Shown piece after piece: positions 24,061 through 36,277 of a stretch of DNA of 64,000 nt. The stretch is from Taenia hydatigena (taxonomy: Eukaryota; Platyhelminthes; Cestoda; Cyclophyllidea; Taeniidae): the NCBI GenBank assembly GCA_036345935.2, contig JADWOT020000001.1, positions 19,943,098 through 20,007,097 of the forward strand, in the 5' to 3' direction. Within the stretch, counting starts at the first letter, position 1. Every line of letters begins with the position of its first letter. The notes below the pieces were generated by a model that was given only the letters and a program-made list of their open reading frames with translations, did not search any database and had not been told where the DNA came from. The position numbers and the translations under genes are program-made.

Positions 24061-24606
24061 AGCTTCCCAAAGTAGAGTAAGATCGGTTACAGTCCGTCCT
24101 CCTACTCCTCCATTGCAGATAATTACCCATCACCAACTGATTAGTTTTATATTCCTGCAATCCCTGCTGCATCACTTGCATCCACTCATCATCTGGTGGT
24201 GATGGTGGTGGAATAAATAATGTAAGATGGTATTTCGGAAGAAAATAACTTGCAATCACAATAGCTTATGATAACAGTACAATTAGCAAACTTTTCTCGA
24301 TTACGCTAATTCGGCACTGTCCAACACATGGGTGGGAGTGGGAGGCAAGATTTTAAAGGTTTTCGCTCATTCGCCTTCAGATTATGCATAATGGAATGGG
24401 ACAGAGTGTGGTGTCCCATTATCCAACTTCTTGCTCTAGTTTGCCTTTCTCCAGCAGCGGATTTGTTTACAATTAACCCAACTTCCCCGCTTGGAATGAT
24501 AAGGGTTTCGATGCAGTTGAGCTCGCCTCACAGCTGCCCTACCACCATTTGATTCACCTCCACCAATGATTGGAGGTGATTACAGTCCTCACTGCACCAC
24601 TAGTCC

Positions 24607-24971
24607 TCACTGCGCGTCTTCGTTCTGCCGAAGTGAATGCAGCCATGCGTCGACTCGGAGAATGCTGCGCAGCTTTCTGATGCGTTGCAGTGTATCATGT
24701 GGATTTGGTGTTGACGCTGCCACTGGCTGTGCAATGGCAGGCTTGTCAGGTGTCTCACAATAGCCACTGTCCTCCTTCACTGGCACGTAGGGTGATGTGG
24801 GAGCAGATGTCCTCTTGGGCGGCATTTCACACTGCCTTGATGGCGAGCGGGTGGGCGCATCGTAATGCTCAACTGGTGCCATTTCGCTACAAACGTGATC
24901 AGGTGGTGTGCGTAGGATTACAGCTGTATAGAAGGAAACACCTTGAGAACAAGCAACACTGCTGCAGGTTT
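24607..24971 (-). pseudogene. CR core exon d (copy IIb), truncated
   Basis: Minus-strand frame matching 232-596, with the same TRSPSRQCEMPP and RKLRSILRVDAWLHSL motifs. Its 5' part is lost and replaced by the HSP70 patch, so the frame now starts within foreign sequence. Substitutions are somewhat more numerous than between copies I, III and VI. Confidence 0.45.
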
Positions 24972-25034
24972 GCAGCACGTTCACGCCCGCTATTTTTCCT
25001 GCATCAATCCTGGCCAGACGTTGGTTGACATTGA
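24972..25034 (-). pseudogene. 63-bp HSP70 patch inside the CR core
   Basis: This segment is identical, base for base, to 14991-15053 of the HSP70 relic. On the minus strand it encodes the piece with [16 protein letters not shown]. It replaces about 250 bp of core sequence, and a short TGCAG identity lies at one junction. The pattern fits filler DNA copied into a repaired break from the relic 10 kb away. Confidence 0.8.
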
Positions 25035-25128
25035 CATCATCAGTGACTGTTGCCCTATCCTTCTTGGTTGCATATTTGTGCTATTCCAAACCTGAAATAA
25101 TATTTAACGTAATGCAGCTCACTATGAC

Positions 25129-26330
25129 GTTATTTAAAGGTACCGCTGTTTGAACCGCAACCCTGATTAACTGTTTTGGAAGATGGTAGATATTCGCCTA
25201 ATGTAATAAGGGAAAAGTTAGGTGCAACTAAATAGGCTGTAGGTTTTCCATTCTACTGAAAAGACGTGAAAACTAGGAATACGACACTAAGGGCGAGATA
25301 AAAACACACCTTAATGGAGTACATTCTTGTTGAGGTCTGCATAGATGTGGACGGCATTCTTCCCATGAAATGAAAAGACCATGTGAATAAAACTGAGAGA
25401 TGCACAAGCTAGTGCTTTCGGGTTGTTAGATTCTACCAAACTAACAGCCCACCATTGCAAGTACTTTGACACAAACAGGTATGTTACCGGTTCGGAGAAT
25501 GTTCTCCTGTTGAATAGTGGCTGAACAAGGAATAGGTTCCACTGAAATCATGAAAGCATGATTCGTTAGAAGGTGAGCACATCAAAAGTGTCTTTTATTG
25601 CTAATTCTGGTCATGCCAGCTAAGAGGTCTCCCAATGTCATCAAAACTGCAATCAACTACCCTCTTAATGGTTTACAGATAAAAATAAACATGGAAGGAT
25701 ACATAAACCTACATTTGATTGGACAAAGTAGTTTTGACAACGACTTCCCAAACACTTTACCAATCAAACTGTGTTTGCAGTTCGACATTTTGTCCGTCGA
25801 ATTAGTGTTTTTAACTAATTTCTTTGTGTCTTCGAACGTCTCTGTGGAGCAATGAAGCGATCCACTCCCTACTGCACAGTTGTCGTCCCTCTGATCGCAA
25901 ACCAGCGCACTTATTAACTGAGACCACGCGTTAATCACTCGTTGTGTGGCAAATCAATTTCTGATCAATCGATAAATCAATGGACTGGCGACTCGTGATT
26001 CGCTCTGCCGTCGCTGGCTGCACATTTTCTCACTCTCATCTGCTCCGCTGCTCACTAGCAGGCGGTTGTAGAGAGACACGATATAATCGCTTGTTTGGCT
26101 TGAGGAACATTGAGGTCGTGGATTTGACCTCATGGATTGCACACAACTCCTGCTTTGTTTAATGTGGCCTGCCAATCAGTGCACGATTGAAAAGACTGAA
26201 TTTTGCTTTTTTGTATCAGCAAAGTGCTCCACTTGGCAGTACTCTACCGAATATTTCTAGCGCCATCTTATGTGTTGTTTGATTAGCCTTCGTCGGTGCT
26301 TTTTCATATTTATCTGGTGTCAGCAAATTT
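25129..26330. other. Unassigned stretch
   Basis: An 85-codon plus-strand frame at 25598-25855 and an overlapping 93-codon minus-strand frame at 25657-25938 have no recognisable motif. No repeat partner. Confidence 0.3.
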
Positions 26331-26464
26331 ACTCTGCCTGCCGAGCCGCTGGAGACTTTTACATGCTATAATGATTTCTTTTTCTTGTGTTTGCTCAAAC
26401 GCGTCTCTCTTCACACGGCTCACGTGCTCCACGTCGGGAAATGAGCGAGGACCATGCAAGGAGC

Positions 26465-26593
26465 GCAGATGCACTAGATGTACAGTCATTTGACGAAAGC
26501 GGAAACAGCACTTGTTTGTTTGCAGGCTTCTCGACGAACCTGGAGGTTACGATGCCACAGGATCATTTCGTGATGCATTTGTGGAGTGATGAT
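26465..26593 (+). repeat. R direct repeat, left unit
   Basis: About 130 bp, beginning GCAGATGCACTAGATGTAC and ending TGGAGTGATGAT. Nearly identical to 28585-28713. It encodes FSTNLEVTMPQDHFVMHLWSDD in frame with core exon a, after a TTTGTTTGCAG acceptor-like sequence, and may be the genuine upstream exon of the core gene unit. Confidence 0.65.
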
Positions 26594-27165
26594 GGCATTG
26601 CCATGGAAGCTGTAGACGACTTAGTAAGTCACTTGGAAAGTGGGATTAGCAAGGTAGAAATGAGGGCTTCGGGAGACACCTCGGTAAAGTGGGACACTAC
26701 AGGGATTGTCTGCTCAAGTGTGTGAGTGCTGATGAAAAAGGATGAAACAACTCTTACCTCTCAGCCTAGGTACAGTGCCCCAGATCAAGAATCTGTGCAG
26801 TTGTCAAGTGGACTTGAGCGCCCACTGCGTCACACATATGTGACACCGGAAAATAAATGCAAATTTTTCGTGTTCCACACATGGGACGTAAGTAGCCAAC
26901 AAATTATGCAAATACAGTGTGTATTTGGTGTGTAGAAAGATAAAGTGACTCAGAAGTAGGGGCTATGGGACGATGAAGCGAATAGGAGTGAAGGTCGACT
27001 AAGCATGGAAACGAGACCCGTGAGACCTACTTCACTCAAATGCCTATTCCACCAACCAAAGTGATTTGCAAAATATTCGTCACTTGCTTTTATCCTACCC
27101 TTCCCAAACAGGCACCTATTCGCTGTGCAACAATGGAAAATAACGTCCATCCATTCGGCGTCATA
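26594..27165 (+). pseudogene. CR core exons a, b and c (copy III)
   Basis: Three exons can be read in phase. Exon a ends with Cys-Ser-Ser at 26719; a 45-nt intron (26720-26764, ending CTCTCAG) follows. Exon b is 26765-26887, 41 codons from PRYSAPDQES to FFVFHTWD, with a perfect GTAAGT donor at 26888. The next intron ends in a strong CTTCCCAAACAG acceptor at 27111. Exon c is 27112-27165, 18 codons (APIRCATMENN to GVI) with a GTGAGC donor. All phases are zero. The same structure is kept at 62363-62941. Protein family not recognised. Exon c to exon d does not close in phase with any obvious acceptor, so the model is incomplete. Confidence 0.42.
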
Positions 27166-27403
27166 GTGAGCTGCATTACGTTACACTTTATTTCGCGTTT
27201 GGAATAGCACAAACATACAGCCATAAAGGATAGGGAAGAAGTCACTGACGATGAGAGGCAGTAAAAACGAGGAAAGGGGAAGCTGCATGAAATAGCGCAC
27301 TCTAAGTGTTGTATATGGCTTGCGAAACAAGAGAAACACGGTTTGATTTGTTGTTCTCCTTGCATCCTCATGGGTGGTCCAGCTGGAATGCACCTGCTAA
27401 GCG

Positions 27404-27868
27404 ATGGAATTCACGTGTGAAATTGTGCAACACTTTGCATCTTTCCTCTCAATCCTCACCTCCGAGAGGCTGCACCGTGTCGCTCAGCACATCGTGCGTC
27501 AGCACACCTGCAGCAGTGTTGCTTGTTCTCAAGGTGTTTCCTTCTATACAGCTGTAATTCTACGCACACCACCTGATCATATTGGTAGCGAAATGGCACC
27601 AGGTGAACATTACGATGCGCCCACCCGCTCGCCATCACAGCAGTGTGAAATGCCGCCCAAGAGGACATCTGCTCCCACATCACCCTACGTGCCAGTGGAG
27701 GAGGACAGTGGCGATTGTGAGACACTTGGCAAGCCTGCCATTGCACAGCCAGAAGCAGTGTCAATACCAAATCCACACGATACACTGCAACGCATCAGAA
27801 AGCTGCGCAGCATTCTCCGAGTCGACGCATGGCTGCATTCACTTCGGTTGAATGAAGACGCGCAGTGA
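27404..27868 (+). pseudogene. CR core exon d, 154 codons (copy III)
   Basis: Starts at ATG 27404 in GCGATGG context just after an in-frame TAA, and runs to TGA at 27866. Nearly the same as 63180-63644 and as 232-696 on the minus strand. Segments: FTCEIVQHFASFLSIL, HRVAQHIVRQHTCSSVA, a Pro/Ser/Thr-rich middle with PPKRTSAPTSPY, and a basic C-terminal segment. The opposite strand is also open for 109 codons here, in this and other copies. Function unknown. Confidence 0.45.
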
Positions 27869-28149
27869 GGACTAGTGGTGCAGTGAGGGCTGTTATCACC
27901 TCCAATCATTGGTGGAGGTGAATGGATGGTGGTAGGGCAGCTGTGCGGTGAGCTCAACTGCATCGAAACCCTTATCATTCCAAGCGGGGAAGTTGGGTTA
28001 ATTGTAAACAAATCCGCTGCTGGAGAAAGGCAAACTAGAGCAAGAAGTTGGATAATGGGACACCACACTCTGTCCCATTCCATTATGCATAATCTGAAGG
28101 CGAATGAGCGAAAACCTTTAAAATCTTGCCTCCCACTCCCACCCATGTG

Positions 28150-28584
28150 TTGGACAGTGCCGAATTAGCGTAATCGAGAAAAGTTTGCTAATTGTACTGT
28201 TATCATAAGCTATTGTGTTTCAATTTATGCTATATTGTTCGGATTGCAAGTTGCATCCTTCCGAAATGCGATTCACATTATTTATTCCACCACCATCACC
28301 ACCAGACGAGGAGTGGATGAAGGTCATGCAGCAGGGATTGCAGGGTTATAAAACTAATCGGTTGTGATGAAGGAAGGACTGTAATTGGTCTTACTCTACA
28401 TTGGGATGCTCGCAGGCAATTGCAGTGAAGGCCTGTGGGGCAGATTCGGTGCCAGCTGCTTTGAGTGGTCAAGAAAGAAGACTTAGTAGACTCAAGCAAC
28501 GCGAGAGTGTGGCATTCCCTTTAATTGCAATGCAGATATTGGATCGCGATTGGACATGCAAAACAATGCTCTCTGAAAGCTGTA
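28150..28584 (+). repeat. CR junction module and broken arm unit (copy III)
   Basis: The junction module joins the exon-d end of the core. It has lost the pyrimidine tract and acceptor of the mini-intron (the GGA tract seen elsewhere is nearly gone), so splicing could not work here. The arm unit stops after about 200 bp at the second R repeat. Confidence 0.6.
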
Positions 28585-28713
28585 GCAGATGCACTAGATG
28601 TACGGTCATTTGACGAAAGCGGAAACAGCACTTGTTTCTTTGCAGGCTTCTCAACGAACCTGGAGGTTACGATGCCACAGGATCATTTCGTGATGCATTT
28701 GTGGAGTGATGAT
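28585..28713 (+). repeat. R direct repeat, right unit
   Basis: Partner of 26465-26593. It is followed by AGCATACTGAG in place of core exon a, then by the satellite array. Confidence 0.65.
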
Positions 28714-28761
28714 AGCATACTGAGTTTGGTAAAACAATTAAAATTCTTTCTTTTTTGATAC

Positions 28762-31700
28762 ACAATATAAAACGTCATACCAAATAAAGAGGAGAGATTC
28801 GTCGGTGCCGCGACAACAGACTACCGCCCTACTACTCTCAACACGTGCCCACATACAGAATACTTCCAACTCCTCGCCGCCTGTACTGACAGCACCTCAT
28901 CATCATCGCCATCAGCGACTGCATGACCAAGCCTCCGTCTCAACAATATAAAACGTCATACCAAATAAAGAGGAGAGATTCGTCGGTGCCGCGACAACAG
29001 ACTACCGCCCTACTACTCTCAACACGTGCCCACATACAGAATACTTCCAACTCCTCGCCGCCTGTACCGACAGCACCTCATCACCATCGCAATCAGCGAC
29101 TGCATCACCAATCCTCCGTCTCAACAATATAAAACGTCATACCAAATAAAGAGGAGAGATTCGTCGGTGCCGCGACAACAGACTACCGCCCTACTACTCT
29201 CAACACGTGCCCACATACAGAATACTTCCAACTCCTCGCCGCCTGTACCGACAGCACCTCATCACCATCGCAAACGGCGACTGCATCACCAATCCTCCGT
29301 CTCAACAATATAAAACGTCATACCAAATAAAGAGGAGAGATTCGTCGGTGCCGCGACAACAGACTACCGCCCTACTACTCTCAACACGTGCCCACATACA
29401 GAATACTTCCAACTCCTCGCCGCCTGTACCGACAGCACCTCATCACCATCGCAATCAGCGACTGCATCACCAAGCCTCCGTCTCAACAATATAAAACGTC
29501 ATGCCAAATAAAAAGTGGAGAGATTCGTCGGTGCCGCGACAACAGACTACCGCCCTACTACTCTCAAGACGTGCCCACATACAGAATACTTCCAACTCCT
29601 CGCCGCCTGTACCGACAGCACCTCATCACCATCGCAATCAGCGACTGCATGACCAAGCCTCCGTCTCAACAATATAAAACGTCATACCAAATAAAGAGGA
29701 GAGATTCGTCGGTGCCGCGACAACAGACTACCGCCCTACTACTCTCAACACGTGCCCATATACAGAATACTTCCAACCCCTCGCCGCCTGTACCGACAGC
29801 ACCTCATCACCATCGCAAACGGCGACTGCATCACCAATCCTCCGTCTCAACAATATAAAACGTCATACCAAATAAAGAGGAGAGATTCGTCGGTGCCGCG
29901 ACAACAGACTACCGCCCTACTACTCTCAACACGTGCCCACATACAGAATACTTCCAACTCCTCGCCGCCTGTACCGACAGCACCTCATCACCATCGCAAA
30001 CGGCGACTGCATCACCAATCCTCCGTCTCAACAATATAAAACGTCATACCAAATAAAGAGGAGAGATTCGTCGGTGCCGCGACAACAGACTACCGCCCTA
30101 CTACTCTCAACACGTGCCCACATACAGAATACTTCCAACTCCTCGCCGCCTGTACCGACAGCACCTCATCACCATCGCAAACGGCGACTGCATCACCAAT
30201 CCTCCGTCTCAACAATATAAAACGTCATACCAAATAAAGAGGAGAGATTCGTCGGTGCCGCGACAACAGACTACCGCCCTACTACTCTCAACACGTGCCC
30301 ACATACAGAATACTTCCAACTCCTCGCCGCCTGTACCGACAGCACCTCATCACCATCGCAAACGGCGACTGCATCACCAATCCTCCGTCTCAACAATATA
30401 AAACGTCATACCAAATAAAGAGGAGAGATTCGTCGGTGCCGCGACAACAGACTACCGCCCTACTACTCTCAAGACGTGTCCACATACAGAATACTAACAA
30501 CTCCTCGCCGCCTGTACCGACAGCACCTCATCACCATCGCAAACGGCGACTGCATCACCAAGCCTCCGTCTCAACAATATAAAACGTCATACCAAATAAA
30601 GAGGAGAGATTCGTCGGTGCCGCGACAACAGACTACCGCCCTACTACTCTCAACACGTGCCCACATACAGAATACTTCCAACTCCTCGCCGCCTGTACCG
30701 ACAGCACCTCATCACCATCGCAAACAGCGACTGCATCACCAATCCTCCGTCTCAACAATATAAAACGTCATACCAAATAAAGAGGAGAGATTCGTCGGTG
30801 CCGCGACAACAGACTACCGCCCTACTACTCTCAACACGTGCCCACATACAGAATACTTCCAACTCCTCGCCGCCTCTACCGACAGCACCTCATCACCATC
30901 GCAAACGGCGACTGCATCACCAATCCTCCGTCTCAACTATATAAAACGTCATACCAAATAAAAAGTGGAGATTCGTCGGTGCCGCGACAACAGACTACCG
31001 CCCTACTACTCTCAACACGTGCCCGCATACAGAATACTTCCAACTCCTCGCCGCCAGTACCGATAGCGCCTCATCACCATCGCAAACAGCGACTGCATCA
31101 CCAATCCTCCGTCTCAACAATATAAAACGTCATACCAAATAAAGAGGAGAGATTCGTCGGTGCCGCGACAACAGACTACCGCCCTACTACTCTCAACACG
31201 TGCCCACATATAGAATACTTCCAACTCCTCGCCGCCTGTACCGACAGCACCTCATCACCATCGCAAACGGCGACTGCATCACCAATCCTCCGTCTCAACA
31301 ATATAAAACGTCATACCAAATAAAGAGGAGAGATTCGTCGGTGCCGCGACAACAGACTACCGCCCTACTACTCTCAACACGTGCCCACATACAGAATACT
31401 TCCAACTCCTCGCCGCCTGTACCGACAGCACCTCATCACCATCGCAAACGGCGACTGCATCACCAATCCTCCGTCTCAACAATATAAAACGTCATACCAA
31501 ATAAAGAGGAGAGATTCGTCGGTGCCGCGACAACAGACTACCGCCCTACTACTCTCAACACGTGCCCACATACAGAATACTTCCAACTCCTCGCCGCCTG
31601 TACCGACAGCACCTCATCACCATCGCAAACGGCGACTGCATCACCAATCCTCCGTCTCAACAATATAAAACGTCATACCAAATAAAGAGGAGAGATTCGT

Positions 31701-32250
31701 CGGTGCCGCGACAACAGACTACCGCCCTACTACTCTCAACACGTGCCCACATACAGAATACTTCCAACTCCTCGCCGCCTGTACCGACAGCACCTCATCA
31801 CCATCGCAAACGGCGACTGCATCACCAATCCTCCGTCTCAACAATATAAAACGTCATACCAAATAAAGAGGAGAGATTCGTCGGTGCCGCGACAACAGAC
31901 TACCGCCCTACTACTCTCAACACGTGCCCACATACAGAATACTTCCAACTCCTCGCCGCCTGTACCGACAGCACCTCATCACCATCGCAAACGGCGACTG
32001 CATCACCAATCCTCCGTCTCAACAATATAAAACGTCATACCAAATAAAGAAGAGAGATTCGTCGGTGCCGCGACAACAGACTACCGCCCTACTACTCTCA
32101 ACACGTGCCCGCATACAGAATACTTCCAACTCCTCGCCGCCTGTACCGACAGCACCTCATCACCATCGCAAACAGCGACTGCATCACCAATCCTCCGTCT
32201 CAACAATATAAAACGTCATACCAAATAAAAAGGAGAGATTCCTCGGTGCT
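28762..32250 (+). repeat. 181-bp satellite array, 19 full units plus a partial one
   Basis: Head-to-tail tandem array starting each period at ACAATATAAAACG. Successive starts are 181 bp apart; two units have 2-bp length changes at the AATAAAAAGTGG variant (near 29511 and 30960). Interior units are almost identical, differing at a few sites (for example CAATCAGCG or CAAACGGCG; CACCAATCC or GACCAAGCC). Every unit contains an ATATAAAA stretch and an AATAAA. Open frames of 95 codons recur every period but shift phase between units because 181 is not a multiple of three, so they are not taken as genes. Confidence 0.97.
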
Positions 32251-32690
32251 GCGATGGCGGATTAGCGCCAATCAGATCTGTCTAAGCATTCAAAATTGTG
32301 TTGCGGATTTTAAAGGATAGACGCGTCGGTGCGTCAATTATATTGACTTTTGCCCTATTACCAAGATATGCTCACGTACAGAACACCTTCATTTTGTCAC
32401 AATCCCTACCGACGGCTTCTTGCAACAGACGTAGGAGCTGACAAGTTTTGCAGTTTTGTCTCAAAAATAGAAAATCTGAAACGGATTACAAATGAAGGAC
32501 GCGTCGATGCTGCGATAACACAGACTGCCGTCTTACTACCAACAGGTGCTTACATACAGATTACTTCCATTTCGTCACAATATGTACAGATACCTCCTCA
32601 TAACATAGGTAGGAGGCGACTGCTTTAACAGTTTTGCGTTTCAACATTAAAAACGTTCAAAACCGATTTTAGTAAGACAAGTTTCACCTT
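32251..32690 (+). repeat. Degenerate satellite units at the right edge
   Basis: Beyond 32250 the sequence still follows the satellite order (GTCGGTGC, TTGCCCTA, ACAGAACACC, GACTGC blocks) for about two more periods but with many substitutions. The left edge shows no such decay. Homogenised interior and decayed edge fit unequal exchange within the array. Confidence 0.75.
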
Positions 32691-35068
32691 TACATTGAGA
32701 TACCACGATGACTAGCATGTATCCGGACTACTATTACACATAAATGCAGTGTTTTTTCACATGTTGTTGATTTGTTTTGTGGCCATCTTTTCTGTGGACT
32801 ACTAACTTAGGCTCAACTACACGGACAATCAGTTGTTATAAAGGTGTGTCAACTCAACCTACTAACTTATTTGCGACGTTTTGCTTTACTTTATTAATAA
32901 TTAATGATTTGGAAACACCGAAGGGAAATGGCAACGCCACCAGATTCCAACAGAGGTCCATGGAAGGAAATACAAAATTCACAACAGAGAAAACGGTGTT
33001 GACATTCCACAGACAAACAATAGACCACCACAACCCTACGTCTTCATCGGCTACCTCTTGTCCAATGCAAGCAACATCCGTCTAAAATGGCCATTCAACG
33101 ACCACTTTATATGGTGCGTTACAGAAAACGGATGAACCCTCAAAACATGACTTTACAAACCCTCTTTTCAACGGCTTCACCACAGCTTAGATGTCCCATT
33201 GTTTTTTCATCAAAAGCTCGTTTGCATAAAATAAATGCAATTATCCATTAAGAACACTCCTACGTATGTTTCACGCCTCCAACCTCACCCAATATGCTTA
33301 TGGCACTTCACTTCAGCCAATTATAACAAACAAATAAGGAAAACGCGTTCGAGAGACGACATTAGGCCACTCTGCATTAATCAGCGCATCAAATGCATGC
33401 AACGTTGGTAAGAAGAGAATGAACACTTGCTGTACCTCCTACAAGGCAACAGAATCACCAAGACCTCAGCTGCACTCGCGCCCGAGAAAAGAATCCATCT
33501 CGTCACACCCGCAGTCCCACCAAGGACGCAACACCGCGAGCCTTCGCCTTCACTGCATTTCTCCACCTCATCCAAGGAGTGCTACATTAATCACACCTTA
33601 TCAAATTGTGCAGCAAGCTTTATGATGAAAGAGTGCTAAGTGTTTTGGCGCACCAACGACTGTACAGCGAAGGAGGGGCATTGATCATATCCTTTACAAC
33701 TAAAAAATGGCGTGTAGTAGTATTTTTGCGAGCGGATAAATTATGTCCATATGCGAAAATCATCCCAACTTACCACCTGCCGCTCGAGGCATGTAAGTTA
33801 CCCAAAAGATATCACATCTCTGCATAAAAACCCCCTAATGACATCACGGATCTTAAATAAAGCATTAATTTATTAATCTGGCATTCTCGAGTCCAAGTTA
33901 CTTCGCATCTCCTCCCATCTACGCTTAAACCTTTCGGTTTCAATTCAGCAATGCGCTAGAGACGAAAATTCGCTGCACTCTCCGCTTACGGCCTCCTCGA
34001 ATCTACTTTCTAAGTGCCTCTATAATCGCCACAAAACCAAGAAAGTTGCCTCTGACTAGTCTGAAATAGTTCGACTGCTCTCAAGTGGCAGACCCACCGA
34101 CTCCATATGCAATTCATTGCCCACGAATGCAACAAATGTATCCAGTAACAGGAAATTCGGACCCCTCACCTTTCAGCATGACTAAAAACAACTTAAAACA
34201 GACAGAATCAGCAGAGACCACCCTAGTGTCAAATGCACTTAAGCATCTACTTAAACGAGTTAATGAAACCTGAGTATTTCACCACGAGTATTGCACGAAC
34301 CACGAATTCAGCAAGCCTCAAAAGTAGCTAGTCATACTTTCATGCTAATAGTAAAGGATCTCTTACGCATACGCATAAAATACGTCAAAATTTACAAACA
34401 AGGATACTTACACAACTGGACTCGTTAGCGCGAACCGCACACCACGCACGGCCACCATCACACCAAAGCCTACCCCCTCACATATGCCGCTAGATACGCA
34501 AAAGGAGCATTAACTACGATGAAACAAATGGTTATCACAGGAATTCCTATTGACCTTAAGAATCACAGCAAAAACAGTACCTTTTTATTTTAGAAATAAA
34601 AAAGACAAATCTAATTTTCCAAGGCATTCGTAGGTCACATAAAGCACAGCTTTTCATTACCAACTAGTTATATATGTGCAAATGTTGACTTCTTGAGGGT
34701 TTTACAACTCACATTGGTTGGTGCTATAATGGTGTAATGCTTGCGTTTCTTTAGACGAACATTGAAAGTGAGGGCAGGAACACAATTGGAATCTCTCAAT
34801 TTCGACGCAGCCAATTCTACAACGCACTGCTAATACGCTATTAATTAGCCATTTCGTCTAAGGCATTCTTGGCGTCTCAGAGTAATCAACGTTCTTGCAT
34901 TAGGCAGTGGCAGAGGATCAGTGCACTATCAACGTGAAATACTGAGGTGCTGTCTGTGGAAAGTGGAGGACTCAGCTAGTTGTTGCTTTTAAACCAAACA
35001 CCATGTCACTACCATTTGGCGTAGTAACAAGAGTATGTAGCACACAAATTCGCACGTTTTTTGATTGT
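32691..35068. other. Unassigned stretch
   Basis: No gene or repeat partner recognised. A 102-codon frame at 32777-33085 and shorter ones have no motif. Confidence 0.35.
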
Positions 35069-35437
35069 TCAGCTGTCAGTCTCATCTACGATCAATTGGA
35101 TGACCACTGCAACTTTGTCGAGTGGCCCAACCTCTATATGTTTACGTTTACGTTCACGACGCTCAGTTGCAGTTAAGGGCGCAATCATACGCATCCGTTG
35201 TCGCTTGACGTCGATAACATTACTCATTAGACTTCCGTAACCCAAAAGTTGCATGAAACACGTGTTAGGGAACACAAAATAAACAAACAGAGGAAATTTG
35301 TTTGTGCAAAATGAATGTACAAGTTGTAATTTATGCACAGCCCACCGGGAATACGACGGCGGTACAAATTTTGTGCTGATTGCATACCTTATCGGTGGTA
35401 CCGTGAATCTCTCTGCAGACATTTTGCAGACTACCAA
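35069..35437 (-). CDS. Unrecognised 122-codon frame
   Basis: Minus-strand frame with uneven composition: the first 70 residues look non-coding, the end (TATERRERKRKHIEVGPLDKVAVVI to a stop) is charged and more protein-like. It is single copy in the window. It may be a last exon or chance. Confidence 0.15.
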   Translation of the reverse strand: MVVCKMSAERFTVPPIRYAISTKFVPPSYSRWAVHKLQLVHSFCTNKFPLFVYFVFPNTCFMQLLGYGSLMSNVIDVKRQRMRMIAPLTATERRERKRKHIEVGPLDKVAVVIQLIVDETDS

Positions 35438-35582
35438 ACTTTAATAGATTCAAAGGTCCTAAGCAAGTTAAACGCATTTTCAATAATAACCCCACAAAAG
35501 TGACGATTTAATATCAGTCACCTTAATGTATATAAGTACTGCTGCAAGCCGAGCCTTCCTTGATGGCAAAACGAGACTTAAT

Positions 35583-35767
35583 TGTAGTACTTTGTTTGTT
35601 AGAACTGCCGGTTTCTGTCAAGGTCACAGAGGTGGTCGTGCTGCTCTAGATGCGTGGGCTGGCCTCCGGACCATGCCAGCAGCCTTGTTCCCTCATTCCG
35701 ATGAATATACGTATTCTACCCTGCCACTTGGCCTTCTTTTGCCTTAAGGGAGCCTCGGGACGCTACA
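35583..35767 (+). repeat. 5' LTR of the TRIM-like element
   Basis: 185 bp, with short inverted ends TGTAG/CTACA. It differs from the 3' LTR at roughly 15-20 positions by eye, so the insertion is not recent. Confidence 0.85.
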
Positions 35768-35768
35768 T

Positions 35769-35786
35769 TGGTGGCAGCGGAAAGCG
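35769..35786 (+). promoter_or_regulatory. Putative primer-binding site
   Basis: TGGTGGCAGCGGAAAGC one base after the 5' LTR. TGG complements the CCA end of a tRNA; which tRNA primes is not known to me. Confidence 0.6.
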
Positions 35787-36277
35787 GACGTGACTCTATA
35801 GGGTTTATTCATTCCGATCTCTACCGCATGCGGTATGTTGCAGTGGTGCGAAAGAAGTGCATGTGCTACGGACGGGCCAAAAACGACGTCCACCTCTGGC
35901 ATCTACCCCTTCTCCGTGTTCTACAAGAAAGCCATCGACAACTGAAGCGACACTAGCCATGGACCACCTGGAAAGATTCGTTTCGAAGATGACCCCTATT
36001 ATACTTGTTTAAGAAGATCGGGGTGCTAACGCCTCCCTACGGACATACTGATGGTCGGCAGAACCACTTATTCTGAAGCTTGTTTCCAAGCCAAACGAAA
36101 CTCGAAGTGCAATGCACTGTGAAGAGGGATCACTGAGGTTGGTGTCAAGCATCGCCTCAATCGCGACGAATGTCGGCGACTGGCATGGTTAGCTCGTGGG
36201 TGCTTCTTGCAGCACCGGGTATGTTGTGATGGCTAACGCGGGTGACATACCGAGGGACGTGTCGGGGACGACGCTCG

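Larger units (their letters stand above)
23285..25128 (+). repeat. Composite repeat CR, copy IIb (Q, arm, junction module, reversed core)
   Basis: Order: module Q (23285-23712), arm unit (23712-24060), inverted junction module (24061-24320), core in reverse orientation (24321-24971), an HSP70 patch (24972-25034), core again (25040-25128), then unrelated DNA. Compared with copy I, core sequence equivalent to about 596-850 is missing and replaced by the HSP70 patch. The junction module here joins the exon-d end of the core. Confidence 0.7.
26465..28716 (+). repeat. Composite repeat CR, copy III, bounded by 130-bp direct repeats
   Basis: Order: R (26465-26593), core in forward orientation (26594-28150), junction module (28150-28380), broken arm unit on the minus strand (28385-28584), second R (28585-28713), then satellite DNA. 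Very similar to 62370-64000. The core start present at 62290-62380 is missing and R takes its place. Copy III ends about 46 bp before the satellite array. Confidence 0.7.

Noticed and set aside
28762..32250. CRISPR array
   Set aside because: The 181-bp units are continuous tandem repeats without unique spacers, and the DNA is eukaryotic in character.
28762..32250. Satellite-encoded hammerhead ribozyme, as in some schistosome satellites
   Set aside because: I looked for the CTGATGA and GAAA core elements on both strands of the monomer and did not see a valid arrangement.
28923..32320. Recurrent 95-codon open frames every 181 bp
   Set aside because: They are produced by the satellite period; phase changes from unit to unit and the frames end inside the next unit. 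No gene is claimed.
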